64,000 nucleotides of DNA, taken from positions 436,601-500,600 of the forward strand of contig NZ_JANUQM010000006.1 in the NCBI RefSeq assembly GCF_030386795.1, written 5' to 3'. The stretch is from Streptomyces sp. S.PNR 29. GTDB lineage: Bacteria > Actinomycetota > Actinomycetes > Streptomycetales > Streptomycetaceae. Position 1 is the stretch's first letter. Each line of letters opens with the position of its first letter. Shown here in pieces: positions 23,649-31,705 of the stretch. Below the pieces are notes generated by a model. The model was given only the letters and a program-made list of their open reading frames with translations, was not told the origin of the DNA and did no database searches. Both the position numbers and the translations under genes were made by a program.

Positions 23649-24046
23649 TGGAGATGGCGGGAATCGAACCCGCGTCCAACGGTGCGGAACCAGGGCTTCT
23701 CCGTGTGCAGTCCGCTTCGCTTTTCTCGGCCCCGGAGATCACGCGGACAAGTCTCCGACGGGCTCAGTCACTGTTTGGTTTCCCTCTACACCCCGTGACC
23801 GGGCCTAGAGGTTTAGTTCCCTAGCTGATGCCAGGATCCGGGTCGGGAACAGCCCCGGGCTGACACTCCCTTAGTAGGAGGCTCGCTCTGCTACCTGAGA
23901 TCAGGCAGCGAGGGCGAAGGCCTGCTGGGAGGAATCGCGCTTGGTGTTGGCGATTATTTTTTTCGGCCTGTGGTTTACGAGATCATGGCCGCTTCCTCGA
24001 CACGCTTCCCCTGCTTCGACAGCCGCTGTCGAAACCGATCATCCCC
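23649..24046 (-). ncRNA. ssrA: tmRNA (SsrA)
   Basis: About 398 nt on the minus strand. The 5' end GGGGATGATCGGTTTCGACA pairs with the 3' end CATCTCC to form the acceptor stem, and the T-arm GGTTCGATTCC is present. The tag frame at 23951-23901 encodes ANTKRDSSQQAFALAA followed by a stop, matching the streptomycete tag ending in the LAA degron. The 3' sequence after the discriminator A reads CGA, so CCA seems not to be encoded and would be added after transcription. It lies downstream of smpB, its protein partner in ribosome rescue. An unusually AT-rich tract (24050-24070, including TTAATTAA) just upstream probably belongs to its promoter. Confidence 0.96.
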
Positions 24047-24171
24047 ATGTTGCTGTATTTAATTAACAACAGTTCAATCCTCGCCCCCGCTGAGAGGGGC
24101 TCGCACCCGCTGTGAGGTGCAGGTGCCATCGTACGTGACCAACGCCGGACGATGCCACCGTATTCCCGGCG

Positions 24172-24651
24172 CTAGGCGCGCGCCTTCCTGCGCACCGCCG
24201 ACATCGCCCGCTCGGCCTCGCGCCGGTCCTGCTTCTCGCGGAGCGTCTGCCGCTTGTCATACTCCTTCTTGCCCTTCGCCAGCGCGATCTCGATCTTGGC
24301 GCGGCCGTCCTTGAAGTACAGGGCGAGGGGCACGATCGTGTGACCCGTCTCCTGGGACTTGGCCTCCAGCTTGTCGATCTCCTCGCGGTGCAGCAGCAGC
24401 TTCCGCTTGCGGCGGGCGCTGTGGTTGGTCCAGGTGCCCTGGCTGTACTCCGGCACGTGCACGTTGTGCAGCCACGCCTCGTGCCCGTCCAGCTGCACGA
24501 AGCCGTCCACCAGCGACGCCCGTCCCTGGCGCAGCGACTTCACCTCGGTCCCCATGAGCACCAGACCGGCCTCGTAGGTGTCGAGGATGAGGTAGTCGTG
24601 CCGCGCCTTCTTGTTCTGCGCGATCAGCTTGCGCCCTTTTTCCTTAGCCAT
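24172..24651 (-). CDS. smpB: SsrA-binding protein SmpB
   Basis: A 159-residue SmpB, full length. The OB-fold core is visible (HDYLILDTYEAGLVLMGTEVKSLRQG, read within residues 17-42, and ISPYxx-like VPEYSQGTWTNHSARRKRKLLLH), followed by the basic C-terminal tail (KGKKEYDKRQTLREKQDRREAERAM) that enters the ribosomal mRNA channel. It binds tmRNA, encoded 125 bp downstream. I chose the ATG at 24651 (MAKEKGRK), where SmpB proteins normally begin; another in-frame ATG lies four codons upstream. Confidence 0.95.
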   Translation of the reverse strand: MAKEKGRKLIAQNKKARHDYLILDTYEAGLVLMGTEVKSLRQGRASLVDGFVQLDGHEAWLHNVHVPEYSQGTWTNHSARRKRKLLLHREEIDKLEAKSQETGHTIVPLALYFKDGRAKIEIALAKGKKEYDKRQTLREKQDRREAERAMSAVRRKARA

Positions 24652-24709
24652 AGTGCTGGCCATTTTCGCACTACGGAGGGGGTGGGCGGAAAGTCGATTA
24701 CGAGGGTGA

Positions 24710-25879
24710 TCAGGAGGGGTCCCCGAGGCCGCTCAGGACCGTCTCCGCCCGCTCCAGGGCACCCTCGTCGGCCTCCAGGTCGGGCGTGATGCCGTGGCCG
24801 TCGACGCCCCGGCCGGAGGGGGTGCGGTAGTGCCCGACGGTCAGCTCGGCGACGGAGCCGTCGGGTAGCCGGCTCGGCATCTGGACCGAGCCCTTGCCGA
24901 AGGTGCGGGAGCCCACCACGACCGCGCGGCCGCGGTCCTGCAATGCGCCGGTGAGCAGCTCGGCCGCGCTCATCGTGCCGCCGTCGACGAGCGCGACCAG
25001 GGGTCTGGTGGTGTCGCCGCCCGGTTCGGCGTGCAGAGCCCGCTGCTCGCCGTCCACGTCGTACGTGGCGACGAGGCCGCCGTCGAGGAAGGCGGAGGCG
25101 GCGGTGACGGCCTCGGTGACCAGGCCGCCGGAGTTGCCGCGCAGGTCGAGGACGATCCCGGCACCGGGCGGGGCCTGCCGTACGGCGGTGCGGACCTCGT
25201 CACCGGACCCCTTGGTGAAGGCGTCGATCTTGATGACGGTGGCGCCGTCGGCGAGTTCTCGGACCGTGACCGACTCGGTGGACAGACGGGCGCGGCGCAG
25301 TGTGAGGCTCCACGCGCGCGTGCCGCGCTCCAGGCCGAGGGTGACCGGGGTGCCGGCGGGCTCCTTGCCGGCGTCCCCGCGCAGTGCCGAGACGACCTCG
25401 GTGACCGGCCGTCCGTCGACCCTGCGCCCGTCGACGCTGCGCAGCCGGTCGCCCTCGCGGATCCCGGCGGCGGCCGCGGGCGACCCGGACCGCACCTTCG
25501 TCACCTCGATACGGCCGTCGCGCTCGCGCCGCGCCCACAGGCCGACGCCGGTGTACCGGCCGTCGAGGGCCTCCTCGAACTCCTCGTACTCGCCCTGGGA
25601 GTAGACGGCTCCCCAGCGGTCCCCGCTGCGGCTGACCGCGCGTTCGGCCGCCTCCACGGGGGACTTGCCGTCGGCCATCGCCTCGGCGGCGGCCCTGGTG
25701 ACGTCCTCATGGTGACCGGCGGGCATGGCCGAACCGGCCGTGTCCTGTGCGGTCTTCCGGTCCGGGCCGGGGAGGGAGCCCGTGGCCGCGCCGGTGACGA
25801 GGACGCTCGCGAACACCAAGGTCAGGGCGACCCCGCGGCCGATGCGGCGGGGCTGACAGAACGGGTCACGACCTGACAT
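24710..25879 (-). CDS. S41-family C-terminal processing peptidase (CtpA-like)
   Basis: A 389-residue serine peptidase with an N-terminal signal anchor (~16-33), a PDZ domain (~105-190, GVGLWARRERDGRIEVTKV to VTLGLERG), and a catalytic core with Ser304 in GGTMSAAELL and Lys329 in FGKGSVQ, the S41 Ser/Lys dyad. It should act outside the cytoplasmic membrane, degrading or trimming proteins from the C-terminus. It lies between smpB and ftsX on the same strand, a conserved streptomycete order; a terminator separates it from ftsX. FtsEX often controls wall hydrolases and CtpA-type proteases can degrade them, so a functional link is plausible but not shown. Confidence 0.92.
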   Translation of the reverse strand: MSGRDPFCQPRRIGRGVALTLVFASVLVTGAATGSLPGPDRKTAQDTAGSAMPAGHHEDVTRAAAEAMADGKSPVEAAERAVSRSGDRWGAVYSQGEYEEFEEALDGRYTGVGLWARRERDGRIEVTKVRSGSPAAAAGIREGDRLRSVDGRRVDGRPVTEVVSALRGDAGKEPAGTPVTLGLERGTRAWSLTLRRARLSTESVTVRELADGATVIKIDAFTKGSGDEVRTAVRQAPPGAGIVLDLRGNSGGLVTEAVTAASAFLDGGLVATYDVDGEQRALHAEPGGDTTRPLVALVDGGTMSAAELLTGALQDRGRAVVVGSRTFGKGSVQMPSRLPDGSVAELTVGHYRTPSGRGVDGHGITPDLEADEGALERAETVLSGLGDPS

Positions 25880-25904
25880 GCCGGTGAGTCTAGGACAACG
25901 CGAA

Positions 25905-25936
25905 AGGGCCGTACGGCCGGTTGACCGCACGGCCCT
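25905..25936 (-). terminator. terminator after ftsX
   Basis: A 12-bp stem (AGGGCCGTxCGG, one mismatch) and 8-nt loop lie just after the ftsX stop and before the S41 peptidase start on the shared strand. Confidence 0.75.
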
Positions 25937-25947
25937 CTTGGCGTGCG

Positions 25948-26865
25948 TCACACCTTCAGATACTTGCGCAGCGCGAAGAACGCGGCCAGAGCGGGCATCA
26001 GCAGGCTGGTCGCGAGGATCAGCGGGAGCTTGGTGAGAACGGCCTCCCAGCCGATGAAGTTGATCAGGTTGAGCTTCTCGGACAGGGCCAGTCCGTGGTC
26101 GATGATGAAGTACCGGGCGATCAGCAGGAAGGCGCACGCGAGCGTGCCTCCGATGAGCCCGGCGACGGCGGCCTCCATGATGAACGGCGCCTGGATGTAG
26201 AAGCCCGAGGCGCCGACCAGGCGCATGATCCCGGTCTCACGCCGCCGGCTGAACGCCGAGACGCGCACGGTGTTGACGATCAGCATCAGCGCCACGACCA
26301 GCATCAGCGCCATCACCGCCCGGGCCGCCCAGTTCATTCCGTTGAGCAGCCCGAAGAGGTTGTCGAGAATGCCCTTCTGGTCCTGCACGGACTGCACGCC
26401 GTCCCGCCCGTCGAAGGCGGTCGCGATGACCTGGTACTTCTCCGGGTCCTTCAGCTTGATCCGGTACGACTCCTGCATCTGGTCCGGCGTGAGGGAGCTG
26501 GCCAGCGGGGAGTCGCCGAACTGCTCCTTGTAGTGCTTGTACGCCTGGTCCTGCGACTCGTAGGAGACCTTCTCGACGACGTCCATCTTCTTCAGGTCGG
26601 CGAGGATCTGGTTCTTCTGGTCCTCGGTCACCGCGCCCTTGGCGCAGTGGGGGTCCGACTCCGCGTCGCTCTTGTTGCACAGGAAGATCGAGACGTTGAC
26701 CTTGTCGTACCAGTAGCCCTTCATGGTGCTGACCTGGTCGCTCATCAACAGCGAACCGCCGAACAGGGCCAGGGACAGGGCGACGGAGACGATGACCGCG
26801 AAGGTCATCGTCAGGTTGCGGCGGAGACCGACACCGATCTCGGAGAGTACGAACTGGGCGCGCAT
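25948..26865 (-). CDS. ftsX: cell-division ABC permease FtsX
   Basis: A 305-residue FtsX. It has a short cytoplasmic start (MRAQFVLSEIGVGLRRNLTM), a first TM (~20-42), a large extracytoplasmic domain with a Cys pair (FLCNKSDAESDPHCAKGAV), and three more TM helices near 175-200, 225-250 and 270-300, as in the family. It works with FtsE, encoded 29 bp upstream, to relay ATP hydrolysis to wall hydrolases. The extracellular domain has the extended actinobacterial form. Confidence 0.95.
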   Translation of the reverse strand: MRAQFVLSEIGVGLRRNLTMTFAVIVSVALSLALFGGSLLMSDQVSTMKGYWYDKVNVSIFLCNKSDAESDPHCAKGAVTEDQKNQILADLKKMDVVEKVSYESQDQAYKHYKEQFGDSPLASSLTPDQMQESYRIKLKDPEKYQVIATAFDGRDGVQSVQDQKGILDNLFGLLNGMNWAARAVMALMLVVALMLIVNTVRVSAFSRRRETGIMRLVGASGFYIQAPFIMEAAVAGLIGGTLACAFLLIARYFIIDHGLALSEKLNLINFIGWEAVLTKLPLILATSLLMPALAAFFALRKYLKV

Positions 26866-26894
26866 GGCGTCTGGTTAAGCCTTTCCGTGGACCG

Positions 26895-27584
26895 TCAGTG
26901 CTGGTAGCCGTAGACGCCGCGTGCCTGGTCGCGGACGAGGCGGCCCTTCTCCAGCTCGATGACGCGCTTGCGCATCTGGTCCACGATGTTCTGGTCGTGC
27001 GTCGCCATCACGACGGTCGTGCCGGTTCTGTTGATCCGGTCGAGCAGCTTCATGATGCCGACGGAGGTCTGCGGGTCGAGGTTGCCGGTGGGCTCGTCGG
27101 CGATGAGCAGCTTGGGCCGGTTGACGAAGGCGCGCGCAATGGCCACGCGCTGCTGCTCACCGCCGGACAGCTCGCCCGGCATCCGGTCCTCCTTGCCGGC
27201 GAGCCCGACGAGGTCGAGCACCTGCGGCACGGACTTGCGGATCTCACCGCGCGACTTGCCGATGACCTCCTGCGCGAAGGCGACGTTCTCCGCCACCGTC
27301 TTGTTCGGCAGGAGACGGAAGTCCTGGAAAACCGTCCCCAACTGGCGCCGCATCTGCGGAACCTTCCAGTTGGACAGACGCGCGAGATCCTTGCCCAGGA
27401 CGTGCACCTGTCCGTGGCTGCACCGCTCCTCGCGGAGGATCAGCCGCAGGAAGGTGGACTTTCCGGAGCCGGAGGACCCCACGAGGAACACGAACTCGCC
27501 CTTCTCCACTTCCAGGGACACATCCCTGAGGGCGGGGCGGGTCTGCTTGGGGTAGACCTTGGAGACATTGTCGAATCGGATCAC
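26895..27584 (-). CDS. ftsE: cell-division ABC ATPase FtsE
   Basis: A 229-residue ATPase with Walker A GSSGSGKST (~36-44), signature LSGGEQQR, Walker B LLIADEPTGNLD and a switch His in MATHD. The start MIRFDNVSKVYPKQTRPALRDV is typical of actinobacterial FtsE. Paired with FtsX, 29 bp downstream, in an ftsE-ftsX operon. The 254-bp region upstream is shared with the divergent small zinc-ribbon gene. Confidence 0.96.
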   Translation of the reverse strand: MIRFDNVSKVYPKQTRPALRDVSLEVEKGEFVFLVGSSGSGKSTFLRLILREERCSHGQVHVLGKDLARLSNWKVPQMRRQLGTVFQDFRLLPNKTVAENVAFAQEVIGKSRGEIRKSVPQVLDLVGLAGKEDRMPGELSGGEQQRVAIARAFVNRPKLLIADEPTGNLDPQTSVGIMKLLDRINRTGTTVVMATHDQNIVDQMRKRVIELEKGRLVRDQARGVYGYQH

Positions 27585-27838
27585 GGATGCACCACGGGTC
27601 GCCGGGGGTAGATGAGCGTGACCATACGCGAAGCGGGTAGGAGACCGCAGTCACCGGTTGGGGTTGTGTGAGGCTTGTGCATATTTGTGCCGGTGAGGGC
27701 ATGCCGCTGACACCCCCTCCCCCGCCGCTCTGGGAGCGACCCGCGCACCCTCCGGAGGAACCTGGCACAGTGGGAGGGGGAACGTTCGCGCCACGGCGAG
27801 CGTTACATACGTGGAACCGGTGCAAGGAGGGCGAGCGC

Positions 27839-28030
27839 ATGACGTACGACCGGCTGGTGTGCGCTAACTGCGCGGCGCCCGTGAGCGAGGGCCGGTGCCC
27901 CGTGTGCCGTGCGAACCGCGAGCGGCTGCAGCAGGAGAACTTCTTCGCGGGGCTGAACCCCATGGCGCTGATCGCGCTGCTGGTGGTGCTGATCGCGGCG
28001 CTGGCGCTGCTGGCCCACCAGACCGCGTAA
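27839..28030 (+). CDS. small zinc-ribbon membrane protein
   Basis: A 63-residue protein. Residues 8-23 contain CANC...CPVC, a two-knuckle zinc ribbon, followed by a polar linker (RANRERLQQENFF) and a single C-terminal TM helix (NPMALIALLVVLIAALALLAH, read at ~40-60). An AAGGAGG ribosome site sits 8 bp before the ATG, so this start is secure; a strong terminator follows. It is divergent from ftsE. The topology suggests a membrane-tethered adaptor with the zinc ribbon in the cytoplasm. I do not recognise a characterised family. Confidence 0.85.
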   Translation: MTYDRLVCANCAAPVSEGRCPVCRANRERLQQENFFAGLNPMALIALLVVLIAALALLAHQTA

Positions 28031-28052
28031 GGACGCGGCCTGCGACAACGTA

Positions 28053-28089
28053 CAAGGGGCCCGGAGCGATGTGCGCTCCGGGCCCCTTG
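28053..28089. terminator. strong terminator after small zinc-ribbon gene
   Basis: A 16-bp perfect stem (CAAGGGGCCCGGAGCG with its complement) and 5-nt loop. It lies between convergent genes (zinc-ribbon gene and sortase substrate gene) and can act on both. Confidence 0.85.
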
Positions 28090-28130
28090 CCGTCAGGGCA
28101 TGCGTACGGTGCGTACGCGCGCGGCTACCG

Positions 28131-28784
28131 TCAGGCGGCAGCGCCGCCGCGGCCGCCCACGAGGCGCGGCAGGATGCGGAAGCCGATGCCACCGGCGATC
28201 ATCGTGGCGGCGCCGACCAGCAGGAACGTGGTCTGCGCGGCACCGGTCTCGGCGAGCTCCTGACCGTTGCCCTGGGCCGAGGTGTCGGAGCCGGAGGTGT
28301 CCGTGCCGGTGTCGGTGAGGGCCGAGGAGCCCTCCTCCTGGGCGGAGGTGCCGGAGCCGCCGTCGGGGTCGGTGTTGTTGCCGCCGCCGTTGTCGTTGCC
28401 GCCGCTGTTGTTGCCGCCACCGTTGTTGCCGCCGCCGTTGTTGCCGTCGCCCGGGTCGGTCGGCTGGGTGGTCGGGTTGTCCGACGGCTCCTCGGTGGGC
28501 TCGGTGGGCTCCTCCGTGGGCTCGGTCGGCTCGTCGGTGGGCTCTTCCGTCGTGGGCGGGTCGGTGGGGATGTCCGTGGGCGGGTCGGTGGGGATGTCCG
28601 TGGGCGGGGCGGTCGGGTCGTCGCCGTCGACACTCACACCGACACCGACGTTGCTGTCGCCGACGCCGACATTCACGCCTATGTCGAGGGCCGAGGCGGC
28701 GCCCGCGGCGGTCAGCGAGGCGCCGGCCGCGATCACGGCACCGGCCGCGATGCGCGCGACGCGGATCCGCGTCTTCTTGGTCAT
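28131..28784 (-). CDS. sortase-anchored surface protein with LAETG signal
   Basis: A 217-residue secreted protein. The signal peptide ends near AAGAASA-LD (~30). The mature part has GVNVGVGDSNVGVGVSVD, then Pro/Thr/Glu repeats (PTDIPTDPP, EPTEPTEEPTEPTEE), a Gly/Asn-rich stretch (NNGGGNNGGGNN) and a C-terminal sorting signal: LAETG at ~181-185, a hydrophobic helix and a basic tail (RLVGGRGG). LAxTG is the motif for class E sortases of streptomycetes, so it should be linked to the cell wall. The repeat region likely works as an extended spacer; no adhesive domain is recognisable. No sortase gene lies in this window. Confidence 0.9.
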   Translation of the reverse strand: MTKKTRIRVARIAAGAVIAAGASLTAAGAASALDIGVNVGVGDSNVGVGVSVDGDDPTAPPTDIPTDPPTDIPTDPPTTEEPTDEPTEPTEEPTEPTEEPSDNPTTQPTDPGDGNNGGGNNGGGNNSGGNDNGGGNNTDPDGGSGTSAQEEGSSALTDTGTDTSGSDTSAQGNGQELAETGAAQTTFLLVGAATMIAGGIGFRILPRLVGGRGGAAA

Positions 28785-29019
28785 CTGGTTGCTACCCCCA
28801 GTAGCTGAATCGTCAGTGAGGCGGCGCTCGGGGCCGTGATCGACGGAGGTAGCTGCGGTGAAGCCCCCCGGTTCACATGCGCCCCTGAGATACGCATGCC
28901 GCGCTTCACCCTTCCCATTTTTCAAAGCAACGTCAAGGCCGTTGCGTGTGCATTGTCCATGGGTGGGCCGATTGCCAGGAGTTGCAGCGTGTGAGTGTGA
29001 TGTAAAACCCAGACAAAAC

Positions 29020-29048
29020 ACAACTGCCGCCCGAGGGGCGGCAGTTGT
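29020..29048 (-). terminator. terminator after prfB
   Basis: A 13-bp perfect stem (ACAACTGCCGCCC) with a GAG loop starts 14 bp after the prfB stop, followed on the minus strand by TTTTGTCTGGGTTTT, a near-classical intrinsic terminator. Confidence 0.9.
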
Positions 29049-29061
29049 CATGTCGACAAAG

Positions 29062-30168
29062 TTACTTCTCTTGCTGCTTGCGCCAGCGAATACCGGCTTC
29101 AAGGAATCCGTCGATCTCGCCGTTGAACACGGCTTCGGGGTTGCCGACTTCGTGCTCGGTCCGCAGGTCCTTGACCATCTGGTACGGGTGCAGCACATAG
29201 GAACGCATCTGGTTGCCCCAGGAGTTGCCGCCGTCGCCCTTGAGGGCGTCCATCTTGGCCTGCTCCTCCTGGCGGCGGCGCTCCAGCAGCTTGGCCTGGA
29301 GGACGTTCATCGCGGTGGCCTTGTTCTGGATCTGCGACCGCTCGTTCTGGCAGGAGACCACGATGCCGGTGGGGATGTGCGTGATACGGACCGCGGAGTC
29401 GGTGGTGTTCACGCCCTGACCACCCGGGCCGGAGGACCGGTAGACGTCGATCCGCAGGTCGGACTCGTCGATGTCGACGTGGTCGGACTGCTCGACGACG
29501 GGCAGGACCTCGACGCCCGCGAAGGAGGTCTGCCGGCGCCCCTGGTTGTCGAAGGGCGAGATACGCACCAGGCGGTGGGTGCCCTGTTCGACGGAGAGGG
29601 TGCCGTAGGCGTACGGCGCCTGCACGGCGAAGGTGGTCGACTTGATGCCGGCCTCTTCCGCGTACGACGTCTCGTAGACCTCGGTCTTGTAGCCCTTCTG
29701 CTCGGCCCAGCGCAGGTACATGCGCTGCAGCCGCTCGGCGAAGTCGGCGGCGTCGACGCCACCGGCCTCGGCGCGGATGTTGACGAGCGCCTCACGGGCG
29801 TCGTACTCACCGCTGAGCAGCGTGCGGACCTCCATCTCGTCCAGTGCCTTGCGGACGGCGGCGAGCTCGGACTCGGCCTCGGCGCGGGTGTCCGGGTCGT
29901 CCTCCTCCTCGGCCATCTCGAACAGCACGGCGAGATCGTCGATCCGGCCGCGCAGGGCCTCCGCCTTCCTGACCTCGGCCTGGAGGTGGGAGAGCCTGCT
30001 GGTGATCTTCTGCGCCTCGTCCGGGTTGTCCCACAGGGACGGCGCGGCCGCCTGCTCCTCGAGCACGGCGATGTCTGCCCTCATCCTGTCGAGGTCCAGA
30101 ACGGCCTCGATCGACTCCATGGTCGAGGAGAGGGACTTGAGCTCTTCGGATACATCGACGACTGCCAC
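29062..30168 (-). CDS. prfB: peptide chain release factor 2 (RF2)
   Basis: A 368-residue RF2. The GGQ motif (SSGPGGQGVNTTDSAV) that catalyses peptide release is present, as is the stop-codon recognition domain region with the RF2-type sequence. It recognises UGA and UAA. The frame is continuous with no internal UGA frameshift site near the 5' end, unlike E. coli prfB. I chose the GTG at 30168 (VAVVDVSEELKSL) because RF2 homology starts there; a GGAGG sits unusually close before it. It lies downstream of the two kinase genes on the same strand, the typical streptomycete order. Confidence 0.96.
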   Translation of the reverse strand: MAVVDVSEELKSLSSTMESIEAVLDLDRMRADIAVLEEQAAAPSLWDNPDEAQKITSRLSHLQAEVRKAEALRGRIDDLAVLFEMAEEEDDPDTRAEAESELAAVRKALDEMEVRTLLSGEYDAREALVNIRAEAGGVDAADFAERLQRMYLRWAEQKGYKTEVYETSYAEEAGIKSTTFAVQAPYAYGTLSVEQGTHRLVRISPFDNQGRRQTSFAGVEVLPVVEQSDHVDIDESDLRIDVYRSSGPGGQGVNTTDSAVRITHIPTGIVVSCQNERSQIQNKATAMNVLQAKLLERRRQEEQAKMDALKGDGGNSWGNQMRSYVLHPYQMVKDLRTEHEVGNPEAVFNGEIDGFLEAGIRWRKQQEK

Positions 30169-30355
30169 GCCCTCCAGCGTAACGGCTGTGGCAACCGACC
30201 TCGGCCGTGCGATCCCGCTCCCGCCGACCGGGGGCTGCGCCACCGGGCCCCCGCTTTCGGCCCAGCCCCCACAAAGGCAGGCATGCCAGCGCGGCCTGGG
30301 AGCAGCCCGGCAGGTGAGGGCGGCGGACCGGCCGGTCCCGCACTGGTGCCGGGTA

Positions 30356-31600
30356 TCAGGGGGACGCCGGGGCTGAGGTCCGGGTGTCCTGGGGGGTCGC
30401 CCCCGCGTCGTCGTCGCTCGTGGCCAGCCAGGTGCCGACGCCGATCGCCGCCAGCAGCGCCAGCGCGGCCGCGCCGAGGGCGGCTCTGCGGCGCCGGGCC
30501 GCCGCGCGGTTGCGGGCGGAGCCGGGGCGGGGGGCGCCCGTCGCGCGGGGGGCGCGGGCGGTGCCCCGGGCGCCGCCGGCCAGTTCGTCAGGTCCCGGCA
30601 CCCGCATCGACGTATGCGTGTCCCGGTTGGAGTCGGCCGGCTTCGCCCCCGGCACCAGCGGAACCGCGCCCCGCCGCCGTACCCGCTCCACGGCCGGCGC
30701 CGGCCGGGCGGGGGCCTCCTCCTCGGCCCCGTCGGCCGACTCGGCGTCCGGCTCGTCCACGTCCAGCGGCGGCATCCCGGCCAGCAGGGGCAGCAGCTCT
30801 CGCAGCCGGGCGCCGAGCTCCGAGGCCCGCAGCCGCGAGGCCGGCGCCTTGGCCAGGCACTGGACGAGAAGCTGCCACAGTTCCTCGGGGATGCCCGGCA
30901 GGGGGACGACCGTCTCCGTCACGTGGCGCCGGAGCACCGCGCCCGGGTGGCCGCCGCCGAACGGCGTGAAGCCCGCGAGCAGCTCGTACAGGACGGTGGC
31001 GAGGGCGTAGATGTCCACGGACGCCCGTGGCGGCAGGCCCTCGACGATCTCCGGCGCCAGGTAGTCCGGCGTACCGATGATCTTCGTCGCGCGGGTGCGG
31101 CGCGGAGTGTCGATGAGCTTCGCCACACCGAAGTCCGTCAACAGCGCGCGGTGCGAGCCGCCGGGCCCCAGCGGGCCCTGCATGTCCAGCAGGACGTTCT
31201 CCGGCTTCACGTCCCGGTGCACGACCCCCGCGGCATGCGCGGCCGCCAGCCCGTCCGCGACGTCGGCCACGATCGCCACCGCGGCCTCGGGCGCGAGCCG
31301 CCGTTCCCGGTCGAGCCGGGTGCGCAGGTCCGTACCGCGGACCAGGTCCATGACGAGCGCGAGGTCGTTGCCGTCGACGACCAGGTCGCGCACGGACACG
31401 ACGTTCGGGTGTTCGAGCCCCAGCAGCGCCGTGCGCTCCTGCACGAAGCGGCCCACGAGTTCCTCGTCGGACGCGAGGTCCTCGCGCAGCAGCTTGATGG
31501 CGACGGGTCCGTCCGGCCCCTCACCCAGCCACACCGTGCCGGCGCTGCCCCGCCCCAGGATCTGGTGGGCGGTGTACCGGCTGCCGATCTTCCGTGCCAA
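30356..31600 (-). CDS. pkaB: PkaB-like Ser/Thr protein kinase, membrane anchored
   Basis: A 414-residue Hanks-type kinase. Kinase domain at ~9-275: glycine loop GRGSAG (16-21), Lys36 (VAIK), HRDVKPEN (128-135), DFG (156-158), activation loop with TPRRTRATKIIGTPDYLAPE (165-184). A linker rich in Pro/Ala/Arg follows, then one TM helix (~378-395) and a short outside tail. Size and order next to a second kinase match PkaB/PkaA of S. coelicolor. The activation-loop Thr residues are likely autophosphorylation sites. It lacks PASTA repeats, so any sensing is not through muropeptide-binding domains of PknB type. Confidence 0.92.
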   Translation of the reverse strand: MARKIGSRYTAHQILGRGSAGTVWLGEGPDGPVAIKLLREDLASDEELVGRFVQERTALLGLEHPNVVSVRDLVVDGNDLALVMDLVRGTDLRTRLDRERRLAPEAAVAIVADVADGLAAAHAAGVVHRDVKPENVLLDMQGPLGPGGSHRALLTDFGVAKLIDTPRRTRATKIIGTPDYLAPEIVEGLPPRASVDIYALATVLYELLAGFTPFGGGHPGAVLRRHVTETVVPLPGIPEELWQLLVQCLAKAPASRLRASELGARLRELLPLLAGMPPLDVDEPDAESADGAEEEAPARPAPAVERVRRRGAVPLVPGAKPADSNRDTHTSMRVPGPDELAGGARGTARAPRATGAPRPGSARNRAAARRRRAALGAAALALLAAIGVGTWLATSDDDAGATPQDTRTSAPASP

Positions 31601-31705
31601 GGCTGCTCCTACAGACGCGTGTTGCCGTCAAAAGTACGCGTCCGAAGAGCCAACCTTCACCGCGGAGGCGGAAATCACCCGGCAGATGTCGACAAATCTC
31701 CAAAC

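Noticed and set aside
23627..23824. Small plus-strand protein starting MRRGTPLVEM
   Set aside because: It lies wholly on the strand opposite tmRNA; the conserved RNA explains the sequence.
29062..30168. Programmed frameshift in prfB
   Set aside because: The frame is continuous from the start to the GGQ domain, with no in-frame UGA near codon 25, so no frameshift is needed.
28858..30969. Large plus-strand frame opposite prfB and pkaB
   Set aside because: No domain, no ribosome site, and its composition is the shadow of the minus-strand genes.
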